NCBI GenBank assembly: GCA_020724185.1
Contig: DYHL01000061.1
Location: 1,285 to 12,604, forward strand
Origin: Candidatus Nitrosymbiomonas sp.
GTDB lineage: Bacteria > Sysuimicrobiota > Sysuimicrobiia > Sysuimicrobiales > Humicultoraceae
Direction of reading: 5' to 3'
Length of the DNA: 11,320 nt
Part shown: one piece after another, positions 1 to 7,714 of the stretch
Position numbering within the stretch: the first letter of the stretch is position 1
How the letters are laid out: each line of letters opens with the position of its first letter
Translations under genes and position numbers: made by a program
Notes under the pieces: model-generated
The model's database searches: none
Told to the model about the DNA's origin: nothing
The model's input: the letters and a program-made list of their open reading frames with translations, nothing else

Positions 1-485
1 AGCGCAACCCGATTCACTGCGAGCGAATGGTGGGTCTGGCGCGCGCGGTGCGCGGCGCGGTGCCCGTTGCGCTGGAGAACCAGGCGCTGTGGGGCGAGCG
101 CGACATCAGCCACTCCTCGGCCGAGCGGTTGATCCTGCCGCAGGCGACCGGGCTGGTGCACTACATGTTGGAAATCCTCCACCGCGTGCTATCCGGGTTG
201 CGCGTCCACCCAGAGGTTATGCGTCGCAACCTCGAGGCTAGCGGCGGCCTGGTCTTCAGCCACCGGGTGCTGCTGGCGCTTATGGATAAGGGCCGCAGCC
301 GCGAGGATGCCTACAAGATCGTGCAGGAGACCGCGTCCGAGGCGCTGGAAGGCGGCGGCAGGTTCGGCGACCTCCTGGTCGCCCGCGACGTGCTGACGCC
401 GGCGGAGCGGGACGCGTGCTTCGATCCGGAGCCGTACCTGCGCCACGTGGACGCGATTCTGGAGCGCGCCGGCATCCCGCGATGA
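1..485 (+). CDS. purB: Adenylosuccinate lyase, C-terminal part (5' end outside the window)
   Basis: This is the last ~160 residues of adenylosuccinate lyase. The enzyme releases fumarate from SAICAR to give AICAR, and also from adenylosuccinate to give AMP, in the cytoplasm as a homotetramer. The reading frame is open from base 3 and begins with Arg-Asn-Pro. These residues fit the end of the fumarase/aspartase superfamily signature (SSxMPxKRNP), so roughly the first 270 residues of a ~430-residue protein are missing. Next come R-G-(x5)-ALENQALWGERDISHSSAER and ILPQAT, the strongly conserved PurB core. The C-terminal helical domain follows, with R-x-N and R-V-L-L-A-L matching Bacillus-type PurB. 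The first internal ATG (27) is not the true start. The TGA (483-485) overlaps the purC start as ATGA. Identity is clear; only the truncation limits what can be said. Confidence 0.96.
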   Translation, partial: RNPIHCERMVGLARAVRGAVPVALENQALWGERDISHSSAERLILPQATGLVHYMLEILHRVLSGLRVHPEVMRRNLEASGGLVFSHRVLLALMDKGRSREDAYKIVQETASEALEGGGRFGDLLVARDVLTPAERDACFDPEPYLRHVDAILERAGIPR

Positions 486-1396
486 GTCTTCCAGACGCAC
501 CGCCCGTCGTTGCCACCGATCTTCCACTGCCGGTGTTCACGCGGGGCAAGGTGCGCGACGTCTACGATCTGGGCGAACTCCTTCTCATCGTGGCCACCGA
601 TCGCCTGTCGGCCTTCGACCACGTGCTTCCCACACCCGTGCCTGGAAAGGGCCGCATCCTCACCCGGCTATCGGCGTTTTGGTTCGCGCGCACCCGGGCC
701 ATCGTCCAGAACCACCTGATAACCACGGACACGCGGCAGATGTCCTTGCCCCCGGCAGCCCGCGAGCACGCCTCATTGCTGGAAGGTCGGGCCATGCTCG
801 TGCGCCGAGCCAACCGGATTGACGTGGAGTGCGTGGTGCGAGGATACCTAACGGGATCGGGGTGGCTGGAGTACTGCCGGGACGGTGCAATCTGCGGCGT
901 GCGGTTGCCTGCCGGTCTCGTAGAAGGCGCCCGCTTGCCGCACCCGATCTTCACGCCGGCGACCAAAGCCGCAGCCGGGCACGATCAGAACATCGCGTTC
1001 GATGAGGTCGCACGCCTGGTGGGAGGTGCGCTGGCAGAACGCCTGCGCAATCTCAGTCTGGCGTTCTACCTCCACGCCGCGGCGCACGCCGAGGGTTGCG
1101 GACTGGTGCTCGCCGATACCAAGTTCGAGTTCGGGATGGCCCGCGGCGCATCCGGCGACGAGCTGCTGCTGATTGACGAGGCGCTCACCCCGGACTCGTC
1201 GCGCTACTGGGACGCCGCGGAGTACGCGGCCGGCCATCTGGCGTCATTCGACAAGCAGATCGTGCGCGACTACCTGACGCGCACCGGATGGAACCGCGAG
1301 TCCCCGGCGCCTGCCCTGCCGCCCGAGGTGGTGGAGTCCACGCGACTGCGGTACCTGGAGACCTACCGCCGCCTGACCGGAGAGGAGATCGCGTAG
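482..1396 (+). CDS. purC: SAICAR synthase, long (Ade1-like) form
   Basis: Phosphoribosylaminoimidazole-succinocarboxamide synthase joins aspartate to CAIR using ATP, giving SAICAR, which PurB then cleaves. The ATG at 482 gives 304 residues starting MSLPDAPP and overlaps the purB stop by 4 nt. An upstream extension in the same frame to 416 lies inside purB and is unlikely. Visible family motifs are RGKVRDVYDLG (21-31, nucleotide-binding N-lobe), DRLSAFD, ECVVRGYLTGSGW (116-128), DTKFEFG (212-218) and DEALTPDSSRYW (232-243). The C-terminus, with SFDKQIVRDYL, is typical. The Bacillus and E. coli enzymes are about 240 residues. This one has the length and C-terminal layout of the yeast Ade1-type enzyme (~300 residues), which also occurs in many bacteria. 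No strong Shine-Dalgarno lies at normal distance (GGAG at 461-464 is 17 nt away), so coupling to purB is likely. Confidence 0.96.
   Translation: MSLPDAPPVVATDLPLPVFTRGKVRDVYDLGELLLIVATDRLSAFDHVLPTPVPGKGRILTRLSAFWFARTRAIVQNHLITTDTRQMSLPPAAREHASLLEGRAMLVRRANRIDVECVVRGYLTGSGWLEYCRDGAICGVRLPAGLVEGARLPHPIFTPATKAAAGHDQNIAFDEVARLVGGALAERLRNLSLAFYLHAAAHAEGCGLVLADTKFEFGMARGASGDELLLIDEALTPDSSRYWDAAEYAAGHLASFDKQIVRDYLTRTGWNRESPAPALPPEVVESTRLRYLETYRRLTGEEIA
1379..1387 (+). promoter_or_regulatory. Ribosome binding site of purS
   Basis: GGAGAGGAG lies inside the last codons of purC and ends 9 nt before the purS ATG at 1397. purC and purS abut with no overlap, so this site probably sets purS initiation and supports the chosen start. 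Confidence 0.7.
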
Positions 1397-1642
1397 ATGC
1401 GGTCGTTCCGAATCACCATAATGCTGAAGCCCGGCGTGCTGGATGCGCCCGGCCAGGCTGTCGAGCGGGGATTGGGCGCGCTGGGCTATCAGGTGGGGCA
1501 GGTGCGCGTGGGCAAGGTGATCGAGTTGATCCTTCCCGACGGTGAGCGTGCCACCGCGGACGAGATGTGCGCGCGGTTCCTGGCCAACCCGCTGATCGAG
1601 ACATGGGCGATCGAGGAGATCGTCCAGGGGGCCACCCAGTGA
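1397..1642 (+). CDS. purS: FGAM synthase subunit PurS
   Basis: This is the small structural subunit of the three-part phosphoribosylformylglycinamidine synthase (PurS-PurQ-PurL). In characterised systems a PurS dimer bridges PurQ and PurL and helps deliver ammonia from the glutaminase to the synthetase site. The product is 81 residues, the usual PurS length. It has the expected pattern: an N-terminal beta strand (FRITIMLKPGVLDAPGQAV), a central VGKVIEL strand, and a C-terminal helix plus NPLIETWAIEEI, matching the conserved N-P-V-I-E-x-Y/W ending of the family. It starts at the ATG directly after the purC TAG, preceded by a good GGAGAGGAG site. Its stop overlaps the purQ GTG. Its place just before purQ and purL is the standard arrangement in organisms with the short PurL. 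Confidence 0.95.
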   Translation: MRSFRITIMLKPGVLDAPGQAVERGLGALGYQVGQVRVGKVIELILPDGERATADEMCARFLANPLIETWAIEEIVQGATQ

Positions 1643-2337
1643 TCTGGGGCGTGGTGTTCTTCCCGGGGTCCAACTGCGACAGGGACTGCGTCCACGCGCT
1701 TAGGTCGGTGGTGGGCCATACGGTCGTCGAGGTCTGGCACGAGGACCAATCGCTGGATGGGATAGACGCGTTGGTCCTTCCCGGCGGGTTCTCCTACGGC
1801 GACTACCTGCGGTCCGGGGCGATCGCCGCGACCGCGCCGGTGATGCGGGCCGTGCGCGAGCTCGCGGCGCGCGGCGCGCCGGTACTGGGGATATGCAACG
1901 GCTTTCAGATCCTGACCGAGGCAGGCCTGCTTCCTGGCACGCTGCTCCACAACGCCTCGCTGCGGTTCCGGTGCCACCCGGCGTGGGTGCGCGTGGAGTC
2001 CGACCGGACGCCGTTCACCGCGGGCCTGCGCCCCGGGACGGTGCTGCGGATGCCCGTGGCGCACGGCGAGGGCGCGTACTTCGCGCCGCCGGCCGAGGTG
2101 GCGGCGCTGGAGGATGCGGGGCGCGTGGTCTTTCGCTACTGCGATCCCCATGGACGGGTCACGCCCGCGGCCAACCCCAACGGCTCGGTGGCAGGAATCG
2201 CGGGCGTGTCAAGCGATTCCGGCAACGTGGTGGGCCTGATGCCTCACCCTGAGCGCGCCTCGGAAGCGTTGCTGGGCTCGATCGACGGCCGCCGGTTGTT
2301 CGAGTCCGTGATCGGTGCGCTGGTGGGTGCGGGATGA
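1639..2337 (+). CDS. purQ: FGAM synthase glutaminase subunit PurQ
   Basis: This class I glutamine amidotransferase subunit hydrolyses glutamine and passes ammonia to PurL for conversion of FGAR to FGAM. The GTG at 1639 overlaps the purS stop (GTGA). It gives 232 residues starting (V/M)IWGVVFFPGSNCDRD, the canonical PurQ N-terminus, and AGGGGG (1626-1631) lies 7 nt upstream. The in-frame extension to 1567 would only add residues inside purS. Catalytic features are visible: PGGFSYGDYLRSGA (48-61), the nucleophile Cys86 in GICNGFQ, and His203/Glu205 in MPHPE, completing a Cys-His-Glu triad. Length is close to Bacillus PurQ (~227 residues). The 3' end overlaps purL by ATGA, consistent with equal production of complex members. 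Confidence 0.97.
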   Translation: MIWGVVFFPGSNCDRDCVHALRSVVGHTVVEVWHEDQSLDGIDALVLPGGFSYGDYLRSGAIAATAPVMRAVRELAARGAPVLGICNGFQILTEAGLLPGTLLHNASLRFRCHPAWVRVESDRTPFTAGLRPGTVLRMPVAHGEGAYFAPPAEVAALEDAGRVVFRYCDPHGRVTPAANPNGSVAGIAGVSSDSGNVVGLMPHPERASEALLGSIDGRRLFESVIGALVGAG

Positions 2338-4556
2338 CGCGCGCCGCCGCGGTAGATACCGCGGCCCTCACCGGGCTCCCGGTCTCGGACTATCGCGAGA
2401 TCTGCCGGCGGTTGGGCCGCGATCCCAACCCGGTGGAGGCGCGGATGTACGGCGTGATGTGGTCGGAACACTGCGGCTACAAGCACTCCCGAGCAACCCT
2501 GCGACGGCTGCCCACCTCCTCACCGCGCGTCCTGACCGGTCCGGGTGAGAACGCCGGCGTGGTTTCCATCGGCAGGGGGTGGGCCCTGGCGTTCAAGATG
2601 GAGAGCCACAATCATCCCAGCGCCGTGGATCCGTACAACGGCGCCGCCACCGGCGTGGGCGGTATCATTCGGGACATCCTGGCCATGGGCGCGCGACCGG
2701 TCGCGCTGCTCAACTCGCTACGGTTCGGTCCCCTGGACGATCCCAGGGCCAGACGGCTCTGCAGCGGGGTGGTCGCGGGCATCGCTGGCTACGGCAACGC
2801 CGTGGGCGTGCCGACGGTGGGCGGAGAGCTGCTGACCGCCGCGTGCTACCGCGATAACCCGTTGGTCAACGTTGCCTGCTTGGGCCTGGTGCGCGTGGAC
2901 CGGGTGGCCCGATCCGCGGCCGAGGGGTCCGGCAGCGCCGTCCTGTACGCCGGCGCGCGCACCGGCCGCGACGGCATAGGCGGGGCGGCGTTCGCCTCGA
3001 CCGAACTGGACGAGGGCCGCGCGCAGGCGGATCGCGCCTCGGTGCAGATGGGTGATCCGTTCACGGGCAAGCTGCTAATCGAGGCCACGCTGGAGGCCCT
3101 GGCCACGGGCGCCGTTACCGCCATACAGGACATGGGCGCGGCCGGGCTCACCTGCGCGCTCAGCGAGATGGCGGCGCGAGGCCGCGTCGGCATGGCGATA
3201 GACCTGGACCGCGTGCCGCTGCGCGAGGCCGGGATGCGGCCCGAGGAGATACTGCTCAGCGAGTCGCAGGAGAGGATGCTCCTGGTGGTGCGCGCGGAAG
3301 AGGTGGAACGCGCCGCCGCGGCCTACCGGCGGTGGGGGCTGGCAGCCGAGGTGATAGGACAGGTTACCGCTGACCCACGCCTGCGCGTGACCGCCGGCGG
3401 CAGGACCATAGTGGATCTTCCGCCGGAGACCCTGGCGGACGCTCCCATCTACGATCCCCCCTCCGCGGTGCCTGCCGGGCTGGAGGCGCGGTGGAGGCTC
3501 GATCCCGCGGCGGTTCCTGCGCCCGACCCACTGGAGGCGCTTCTCCTTCTGCTGCGCCATCCGGACGTGGCAAGCAAGCGCGGCATCTACGAGCAGTACG
3601 ACCACATGGTGGGCGTCCGAACCGTCACCCCACCGGGGGCCGACGCGGCGGTGCTCCGCCTGATCACCGCGCCTCCGCTGGGGCTTGCGCTGACCTCTGA
3701 TGGCAACGGCCGGTGGTGCGCGTCTGACCCGCGGCGCGGATCCGCGCTGTCGGTGATCGAGGCAGCGGCCAACCTTGCCTGTGCGGGCGCGGAGCCGCTG
3801 GCGGTTACCGACTGCCTCAACTTCGGGAGCCCGGAGCGGCCCGAGGTGTTCTGGACGTTCCGCGAAACGATTGAGGGCATCGCGGAGGCATGCGAGGCGC
3901 TTGGGGTTCCGGTGATCGGCGGCAACGTTTCGTTCTACAACGAGGCAGAGGGTGGGGAGGGTCATGGCCGCGCGGTCTTTCCAACGCCGGTCGTGGCCAT
4001 GGTCGGGCTGCTCGACGACGTGACACGCGCTGGGCGGATGGGTTTCGCCCGGGAAGGCGACCCTATCGTCCTGCTGGGCGCCCCTGGTGGGACCCTTGGG
4101 GCGAGTCTGTACCAGCACGCGTTCCAGGACGAGGTCAGGGGCCGTCCGTCTGACCCGGAACTGGAACTCTCGGCGCGGGCGATCGCCTGCGTCCGCGAGG
4201 CGGTGCGCTCTGGATTGGTCTCGTCGGTCCATGACGCCAGCGACGGTGGTATCGCCGTGGCACTGGCCGAATCGTGCGTGGCGGGCGGCATGGGCGCCTC
4301 GGTGACGCTGCCGGATGGTCCTGTTGCAGAGGTCTGGTTCGGGGAAGGTCCGGCGCGGTTTGTCGCGTCGCTCCCTCCCGAACGTCTGGATGCGCTGAGC
4401 GAGTTAGCCTGCCGTAATGGCGTGCCGGTCCACGTTCTCGGCCACGCCGGCGGCCCGGCGCTACACCTGGCCCAGGCTGGCAGCGCCGGGGCAGCCGATC
4501 CGATCGAACTGCCCCTGGCCCAGCTGACCGAGGCCTGGGAAGGCCTGGAGGTCTAG
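2334..4556 (+). CDS. purL: FGAM synthase large subunit PurL, short form
   Basis: This ATP-dependent synthetase subunit of phosphoribosylformylglycinamidine synthase acts with PurS and PurQ. The product is 740 residues, the length of the short (PurQ-dependent) type; the fused proteobacterial enzyme is ~1300 residues. It has two AIR-synthase-like halves. The first carries the conserved WSEHC (43-47), ESHNHPSAVDPYNGAATGVGG from residue 90 (ATP and Mg binding), RTGRDGIGGAAFAS, GDPFTGKLLIEA, IQDMGAAGLT (264-273) and LLSESQERML. The second carries SKRGIYEQYDHMVG, TDCLNFGSPERP, VIGGNVSFYNE and SVHDASDGGIAVALAESC (from about 631). The ATG at 2334 overlaps the purQ TGA. No strong Shine-Dalgarno is visible, so reinitiation after purQ is plausible. 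The reading frame is intact throughout. Confidence 0.97.
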   Translation: MTRAAAVDTAALTGLPVSDYREICRRLGRDPNPVEARMYGVMWSEHCGYKHSRATLRRLPTSSPRVLTGPGENAGVVSIGRGWALAFKMESHNHPSAVDPYNGAATGVGGIIRDILAMGARPVALLNSLRFGPLDDPRARRLCSGVVAGIAGYGNAVGVPTVGGELLTAACYRDNPLVNVACLGLVRVDRVARSAAEGSGSAVLYAGARTGRDGIGGAAFASTELDEGRAQADRASVQMGDPFTGKLLIEATLEALATGAVTAIQDMGAAGLTCALSEMAARGRVGMAIDLDRVPLREAGMRPEEILLSESQERMLLVVRAEEVERAAAAYRRWGLAAEVIGQVTADPRLRVTAGGRTIVDLPPETLADAPIYDPPSAVPAGLEARWRLDPAAVPAPDPLEALLLLLRHPDVASKRGIYEQYDHMVGVRTVTPPGADAAVLRLITAPPLGLALTSDGNGRWCASDPRRGSALSVIEAAANLACAGAEPLAVTDCLNFGSPERPEVFWTFRETIEGIAEACEALGVPVIGGNVSFYNEAEGGEGHGRAVFPTPVVAMVGLLDDVTRAGRMGFAREGDPIVLLGAPGGTLGASLYQHAFQDEVRGRPSDPELELSARAIACVREAVRSGLVSSVHDASDGGIAVALAESCVAGGMGASVTLPDGPVAEVWFGEGPARFVASLPPERLDALSELACRNGVPVHVLGHAGGPALHLAQAGSAGAADPIELPLAQLTEAWEGLEV
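4547..4552 (+). promoter_or_regulatory. Ribosome binding site of purF
   Basis: A perfect GGAGGT sits at the end of purL, 8 nt before the purF ATG at 4561. It fixes the purF start, and with it the length of the PurF propeptide. Confidence 0.8.
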
Positions 4557-4560
4557 CAAC

Positions 4561-6015
4561 ATGGTGAGTGCGACAGGCGGCGCAGGGGTCTGGAAAGAGG
4601 AGTGCGGTGTCAGCGGCGTCCTCTGTACCGACGGGCATGCCGCGGCACCGCTCGTCCACGTGGCGCTCTACGCGCTGCAGCACCGCGGGCAGGAGAGCGC
4701 GGGCATCGCGGCGTTCGATGGCACGGTGATGCGGCATCACCGGGGCATGGGGCTGGTTTCCCAGATCTTCGACGAAGGCCGGGTCGCTTCGCTGGCGGGT
4801 CCAGCAGCGGTGGGGCACGTCCGGTACGCCACGATGGGATCGGCCCGCATCGAGAACGCACAGCCCTTCATAGTGCCATCACCCTGGGGCCCTGTGGCGA
4901 TCAGCCACAACGGCAACCTGATCAACGCGCCTGCGCTCCGGCGCGAGCTGGAGGCGCAGGGGGTCGGGTTCGGCGCGACCACCGACAGCGAGGTGATCGC
5001 ACACCTGATCGCGCGGGCGCCGTCATCCACCCCTGAAGAGGCGGTCGCCTGGTGCATGCACCGTCTCGAGGGCGCCTACACGGTCGCGGCCCTGGTAGGC
5101 GGGCGGCTGATCGGGTTTCGCGACGCAAACGGGATTCGTCCCATGGCGGTCGGACGGGGTCCTGGGTTTTGGGCGATCGCTTCGGAGACCTGCGCGTTCG
5201 ACCACACCGGCGCCCAGGCCGTGTGTGATGTGGAGCCCGGCGAGCTGGTGGTGTTTGACGGAGGTGGCATGCACAGGCGGCAGGTTCTTGCGCTTGACCG
5301 GTGCGCCCACTGCGTATTCGAGTACATCTACTTCGCGCGGCCCGACTCGGTGATGCGCGACCGGAACGTGCACCAGGCCCGGCGCCGCATGGGGCGGGTG
5401 CTGGCGCGCGAGCACCCATCCCGCGCCGACATCGTGATCGCGGTGCCGGACTCGGGCACCTCTGCGGCCATGGGCTACGCCGAGCGGGCCGGCCTGCCTT
5501 TCGAGGTCGGCCTGATCAAGAACCGCTACATCGGCCGCACCTTCATCCAGCCCGACCAAGCCTCGCGCGACTTTGGCGTCCGTCTCAAGCTGAACCCCAA
5601 CATTGACGTGATCGCCGGAAGGCGCGTCGTCCTGGTGGACGACTCGATCGTTCGCGGCACCACATCGGGCCGCATAGTCGGCCTGCTGAGGAGCACCGGG
5701 GCGCGGGAGGTGCACGTGCGCATCTCGTCTCCGATGATCCGGCATGCCTGCTACTACGGCATTGACACCAGCACCCGGGGCGAACTTGTGGCGTCCCGCC
5801 TGGAAGTCGAGGACATCCGGCGGTTCATCGGCGCCGATTCGCTCGGGTACCTGAGCCAGGCCGGGCTCGTGGAGGCGGTGGCGCTGCCACAGGAGGCGCT
5901 GTGCATGGCCTGTCTGGATGGTCGGTATCCGACCCGGGTGCCGACCGAGGCCGAAGCAGGGCGCACCGCCCTCGACGAGCTGGCCGCAGTACCCATGGGG
6001 ATCAGTCCACCGTGA
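4561..6015 (+). CDS. purF: Amidophosphoribosyltransferase, propeptide and [4Fe-4S] type
   Basis: Glutamine PRPP amidotransferase makes 5-phosphoribosylamine from PRPP and glutamine, the committed step of purine synthesis, and is usually feedback-inhibited by purine nucleotides. The 484-residue product has an N-terminal Ntn-hydrolase glutaminase domain and a C-terminal type I PRTase domain. The catalytic Cys is Cys15 in EECGVSG, so 14 residues must be removed to expose it, as in Bacillus PurF, where an 11-residue propeptide is cleaved. Other motifs are HRGQESAG (41-48), SHNGNLIN (Asn117-Gly118, oxyanion hole), and the PRPP loop VVLVDDSIVRGTTS with Asp360-Asp361. Cys251 (CVFEYIYFARPDS), Cys397 (HACYYGIDTSTRGE), Cys448 and Cys451 (CMAC) align with the Bacillus iron-sulfur ligands. 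An extra Cys248 makes a CAHC pair. The E. coli enzyme lacks the cluster and propeptide. Confidence 0.97.
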   Translation: MVSATGGAGVWKEECGVSGVLCTDGHAAAPLVHVALYALQHRGQESAGIAAFDGTVMRHHRGMGLVSQIFDEGRVASLAGPAAVGHVRYATMGSARIENAQPFIVPSPWGPVAISHNGNLINAPALRRELEAQGVGFGATTDSEVIAHLIARAPSSTPEEAVAWCMHRLEGAYTVAALVGGRLIGFRDANGIRPMAVGRGPGFWAIASETCAFDHTGAQAVCDVEPGELVVFDGGGMHRRQVLALDRCAHCVFEYIYFARPDSVMRDRNVHQARRRMGRVLAREHPSRADIVIAVPDSGTSAAMGYAERAGLPFEVGLIKNRYIGRTFIQPDQASRDFGVRLKLNPNIDVIAGRRVVLVDDSIVRGTTSGRIVGLLRSTGAREVHVRISSPMIRHACYYGIDTSTRGELVASRLEVEDIRRFIGADSLGYLSQAGLVEAVALPQEALCMACLDGRYPTRVPTEAEAGRTALDELAAVPMGISPP

Positions 6016-7049
6016 GCTCCGGTGAGACCCCTCCTGGGCTCACCTACCGGGGAGCCGGCGTTGACGTCAGCGCCAAGGCGCGCCTGCTGGAAGGCCTGGC
6101 GCCCGTGATCACTTCCACCTATACCGACGCCGTGGGCGCCGGACTCGGGGCCTTTGCCGGCGCGGTACGCCTGGCGCCTCCTGGTGCCGGCTTTCTCCTG
6201 GCCACCGTGGACGGAGTTGGGACGAAGACGCTCATCGCGCGGCAGATGGGCCGCGACGAGGTCATCGGGTGGGACATCGTTGCCCACTGCGCCAACGACC
6301 TCGCGGCCTGCGGGGCCAGGCCCATCGCCTTTCTCGACTACGTCGCAATGGGGCGGCTGGATCCGCCGCTGGTCAGGGTTCTGATCGAGGCGATGGCGGG
6401 CGCCTGCGCGCTGCTCGGGGTGCCGCTGATTGGCGGCGAGACCGCGGAGATGCCCGACGTCTACGCCGGCGACGCCTACGAGGTCGTGGGAACGATGATT
6501 GGCCAGGCGCCCCCGGAAGGCCTCCGGACCGGGGCAGGGACCGTGCCCGGGGACCGGCTGGTCGGGCTGGGCTCCAGCGGATTGCACACCAACGGCTACA
6601 CTCTGGCGCGACGGATTCTCGCGGCGACGGGCGCCTCATTGCACGATCGTGTGGAAGGGATGAGCACTTCGCTGGGCGATGCGCTGCTCGCACCCCACCT
6701 GTGCTATTCGGAGGGTCTGCTGTCCCTCCCCGAGAGCGTTGGGATCCGCGCCGCGGCGCACATTACCGGCGGCGGCCTGGTGGACAACCTGGTGCGAGTG
6801 CTGCCCGACGGGTGCCGCGCCAGGGTGGTGCGGAACTGGTTTGAGCCGCCGATCTTTCGCTGGCTCCGGCAGGCGGGAGGGGTCTCCGACGAGGAGATGG
6901 TGAGGGCGTTCAACATGGGGATCGGCATGGTGGTGATCACCGCGGACCAGGACGCCGCGCAAACGGTGCGGCACTTCGAGGCCGCCGGCATCCTGGCCCT
7001 GCAGGTCGGCGAGATCATCGAAGGCCCCACGGGCGTGGACCTGGCATGA
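6012..7049 (+). CDS. purM: AIR synthase (phosphoribosylformylglycinamidine cyclo-ligase)
   Basis: PurM closes FGAM to 5-aminoimidazole ribonucleotide using ATP, acting directly after the PurSQL complex. The GTG at 6012 overlaps the purF TGA (GTGA). It gives 345 residues, against ~346 in Bacillus. The start is supported because the family's conserved beginning, here LTYRGAGVDVSAK, falls at residue 10. A longer in-frame extension to 5901 would overlap purF by over 100 nt. Motifs seen are TVDGVGTKT (Asp67 to Thr73, nucleotide and metal binding), GWDIVAHCANDLAACGARP, LIGGETAEMPDVY (Glu143), GLGSSGLHTNGYTLAR, HITGGGLVDNL (from His250) and a C-terminal FNMGIGMVV. All are standard for the PurM/PurL ATP-binding superfamily. 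GGGGAT about 9 nt upstream is a modest ribosome binding site. The stop overlaps purN by ATGA. Confidence 0.96.
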   Translation: MSSGETPPGLTYRGAGVDVSAKARLLEGLAPVITSTYTDAVGAGLGAFAGAVRLAPPGAGFLLATVDGVGTKTLIARQMGRDEVIGWDIVAHCANDLAACGARPIAFLDYVAMGRLDPPLVRVLIEAMAGACALLGVPLIGGETAEMPDVYAGDAYEVVGTMIGQAPPEGLRTGAGTVPGDRLVGLGSSGLHTNGYTLARRILAATGASLHDRVEGMSTSLGDALLAPHLCYSEGLLSLPESVGIRAAAHITGGGLVDNLVRVLPDGCRARVVRNWFEPPIFRWLRQAGGVSDEEMVRAFNMGIGMVVITADQDAAQTVRHFEAAGILALQVGEIIEGPTGVDLA

Positions 7050-7714
7050 CGCGTCTGGCGGTTCTGGCCTCAGGCAGCGGCACCACGCTGCAGGCGCTGC
7101 TGGACGCGTTTCCGGGCGGAGCTGGTGAGTACATCTCCGGCGACAGCTCGGGGCGCCCGGGCGCCGCGGTCGCCGTTGTCATTGTCAACACCCCGGGCGC
7201 CCCAGCATTGGATCGTGGGCGCCGGGCAGGCGTTCCAACCGTGCTTGTGGATCACCGGGGAAGGAGCCAGGAGGCGTTTGAGGCCGAACTTGCCCGCGTC
7301 ATCCGCGAGCACCGCACCGACCTGGTCTGCCTGGCGGGCTTCCTGCGCATCCTGTCTCCTGCGTTCATCGCAGGCCACGCCGGGCGCGTACTGAATGTAC
7401 ATCCGGCGCTCCTGCCTGCCTTTGGCGGAAAGGGCATGTACGGCGATCGTGTGCACAAGGAAGTGCTCACGGCGCGCGCAGCGGCAAGCGGGTGCACCAT
7501 CCATCTCGTGGACGAGGTTCCAGACGGAGGGCCGATCTTGGCACAGATCGCGGTACCGGTGCTCGAAGGGGACACGCCCGCTGCATTGGCGGCGCGCGTG
7601 CAGGCCGAGGAGCGCGCCCTCTACCCCCAGGTCATACGGTGGTGGGCGGCTGGCCGCATCCGGGTAGAGGGGAGCAGGGTGATTCTGAACCCGCTCCGGA
7701 CCACCCACCCATGA
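7046..7714 (+). CDS. purN: GAR transformylase, folate dependent
   Basis: Phosphoribosylglycinamide formyltransferase transfers a formyl group from 10-formyltetrahydrofolate to GAR. The ATG at 7046 overlaps the purM stop. The product is 222 residues, longer than E. coli (212) and Bacillus (~195). The N-terminal phosphate-binding loop reads ASGSGTTLQAL, where the usual enzyme has G-x-G-S-N-L-Q, so the Ser-Asn pair is Thr-Thr here. The catalytic set is present: Asn117 and His119 in LNVHPALLPAF, and Asp160 in DEVPDGGPI. FGGKGMYG and GCTIHLVD are typical. A Gly/Ser-rich stretch at about residues 24-40, between the first helix and second strand, accounts for most of the extra length. No strong ribosome binding site is seen, so coupling to purM is likely. 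The stop overlaps purH by ATGA. Confidence 0.95.
   Translation: MTRLAVLASGSGTTLQALLDAFPGGAGEYISGDSSGRPGAAVAVVIVNTPGAPALDRGRRAGVPTVLVDHRGRSQEAFEAELARVIREHRTDLVCLAGFLRILSPAFIAGHAGRVLNVHPALLPAFGGKGMYGDRVHKEVLTARAAASGCTIHLVDEVPDGGPILAQIAVPVLEGDTPAALAARVQAEERALYPQVIRWWAAGRIRVEGSRVILNPLRTTHP

Noticed and set aside
1..481. Purine riboswitch or PurR-type operator for the operon
   Set aside because: The operon's leader lies upstream of purB, outside the window. No leader-like non-coding stretch exists inside it.
3075..4232. Long open frame on the - strand (385 codons) opposite purL, plus other long antisense frames opposite purC, purF, purM, purN and purH
   Set aside because: They lie fully antisense to genes with clear family motifs. 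Their translations are Arg-, Pro- and Gly-rich with no recognisable domain, as expected for shadow frames in G+C-rich DNA.
5901..6011. 5' extension of purM upstream of 6012
   Set aside because: It would overlap the end of purF, including the CMAC cluster motif, by over 100 nt. The GTG at 6012 gives the normal PurM length and a GTGA overlap.
7492..7710. 5' extension of purH in frame
   Set aside because: It lies inside purN, and its translation is Arg/Gly-rich with no PurH similarity. The family N-terminus begins at the ATG at 7711.
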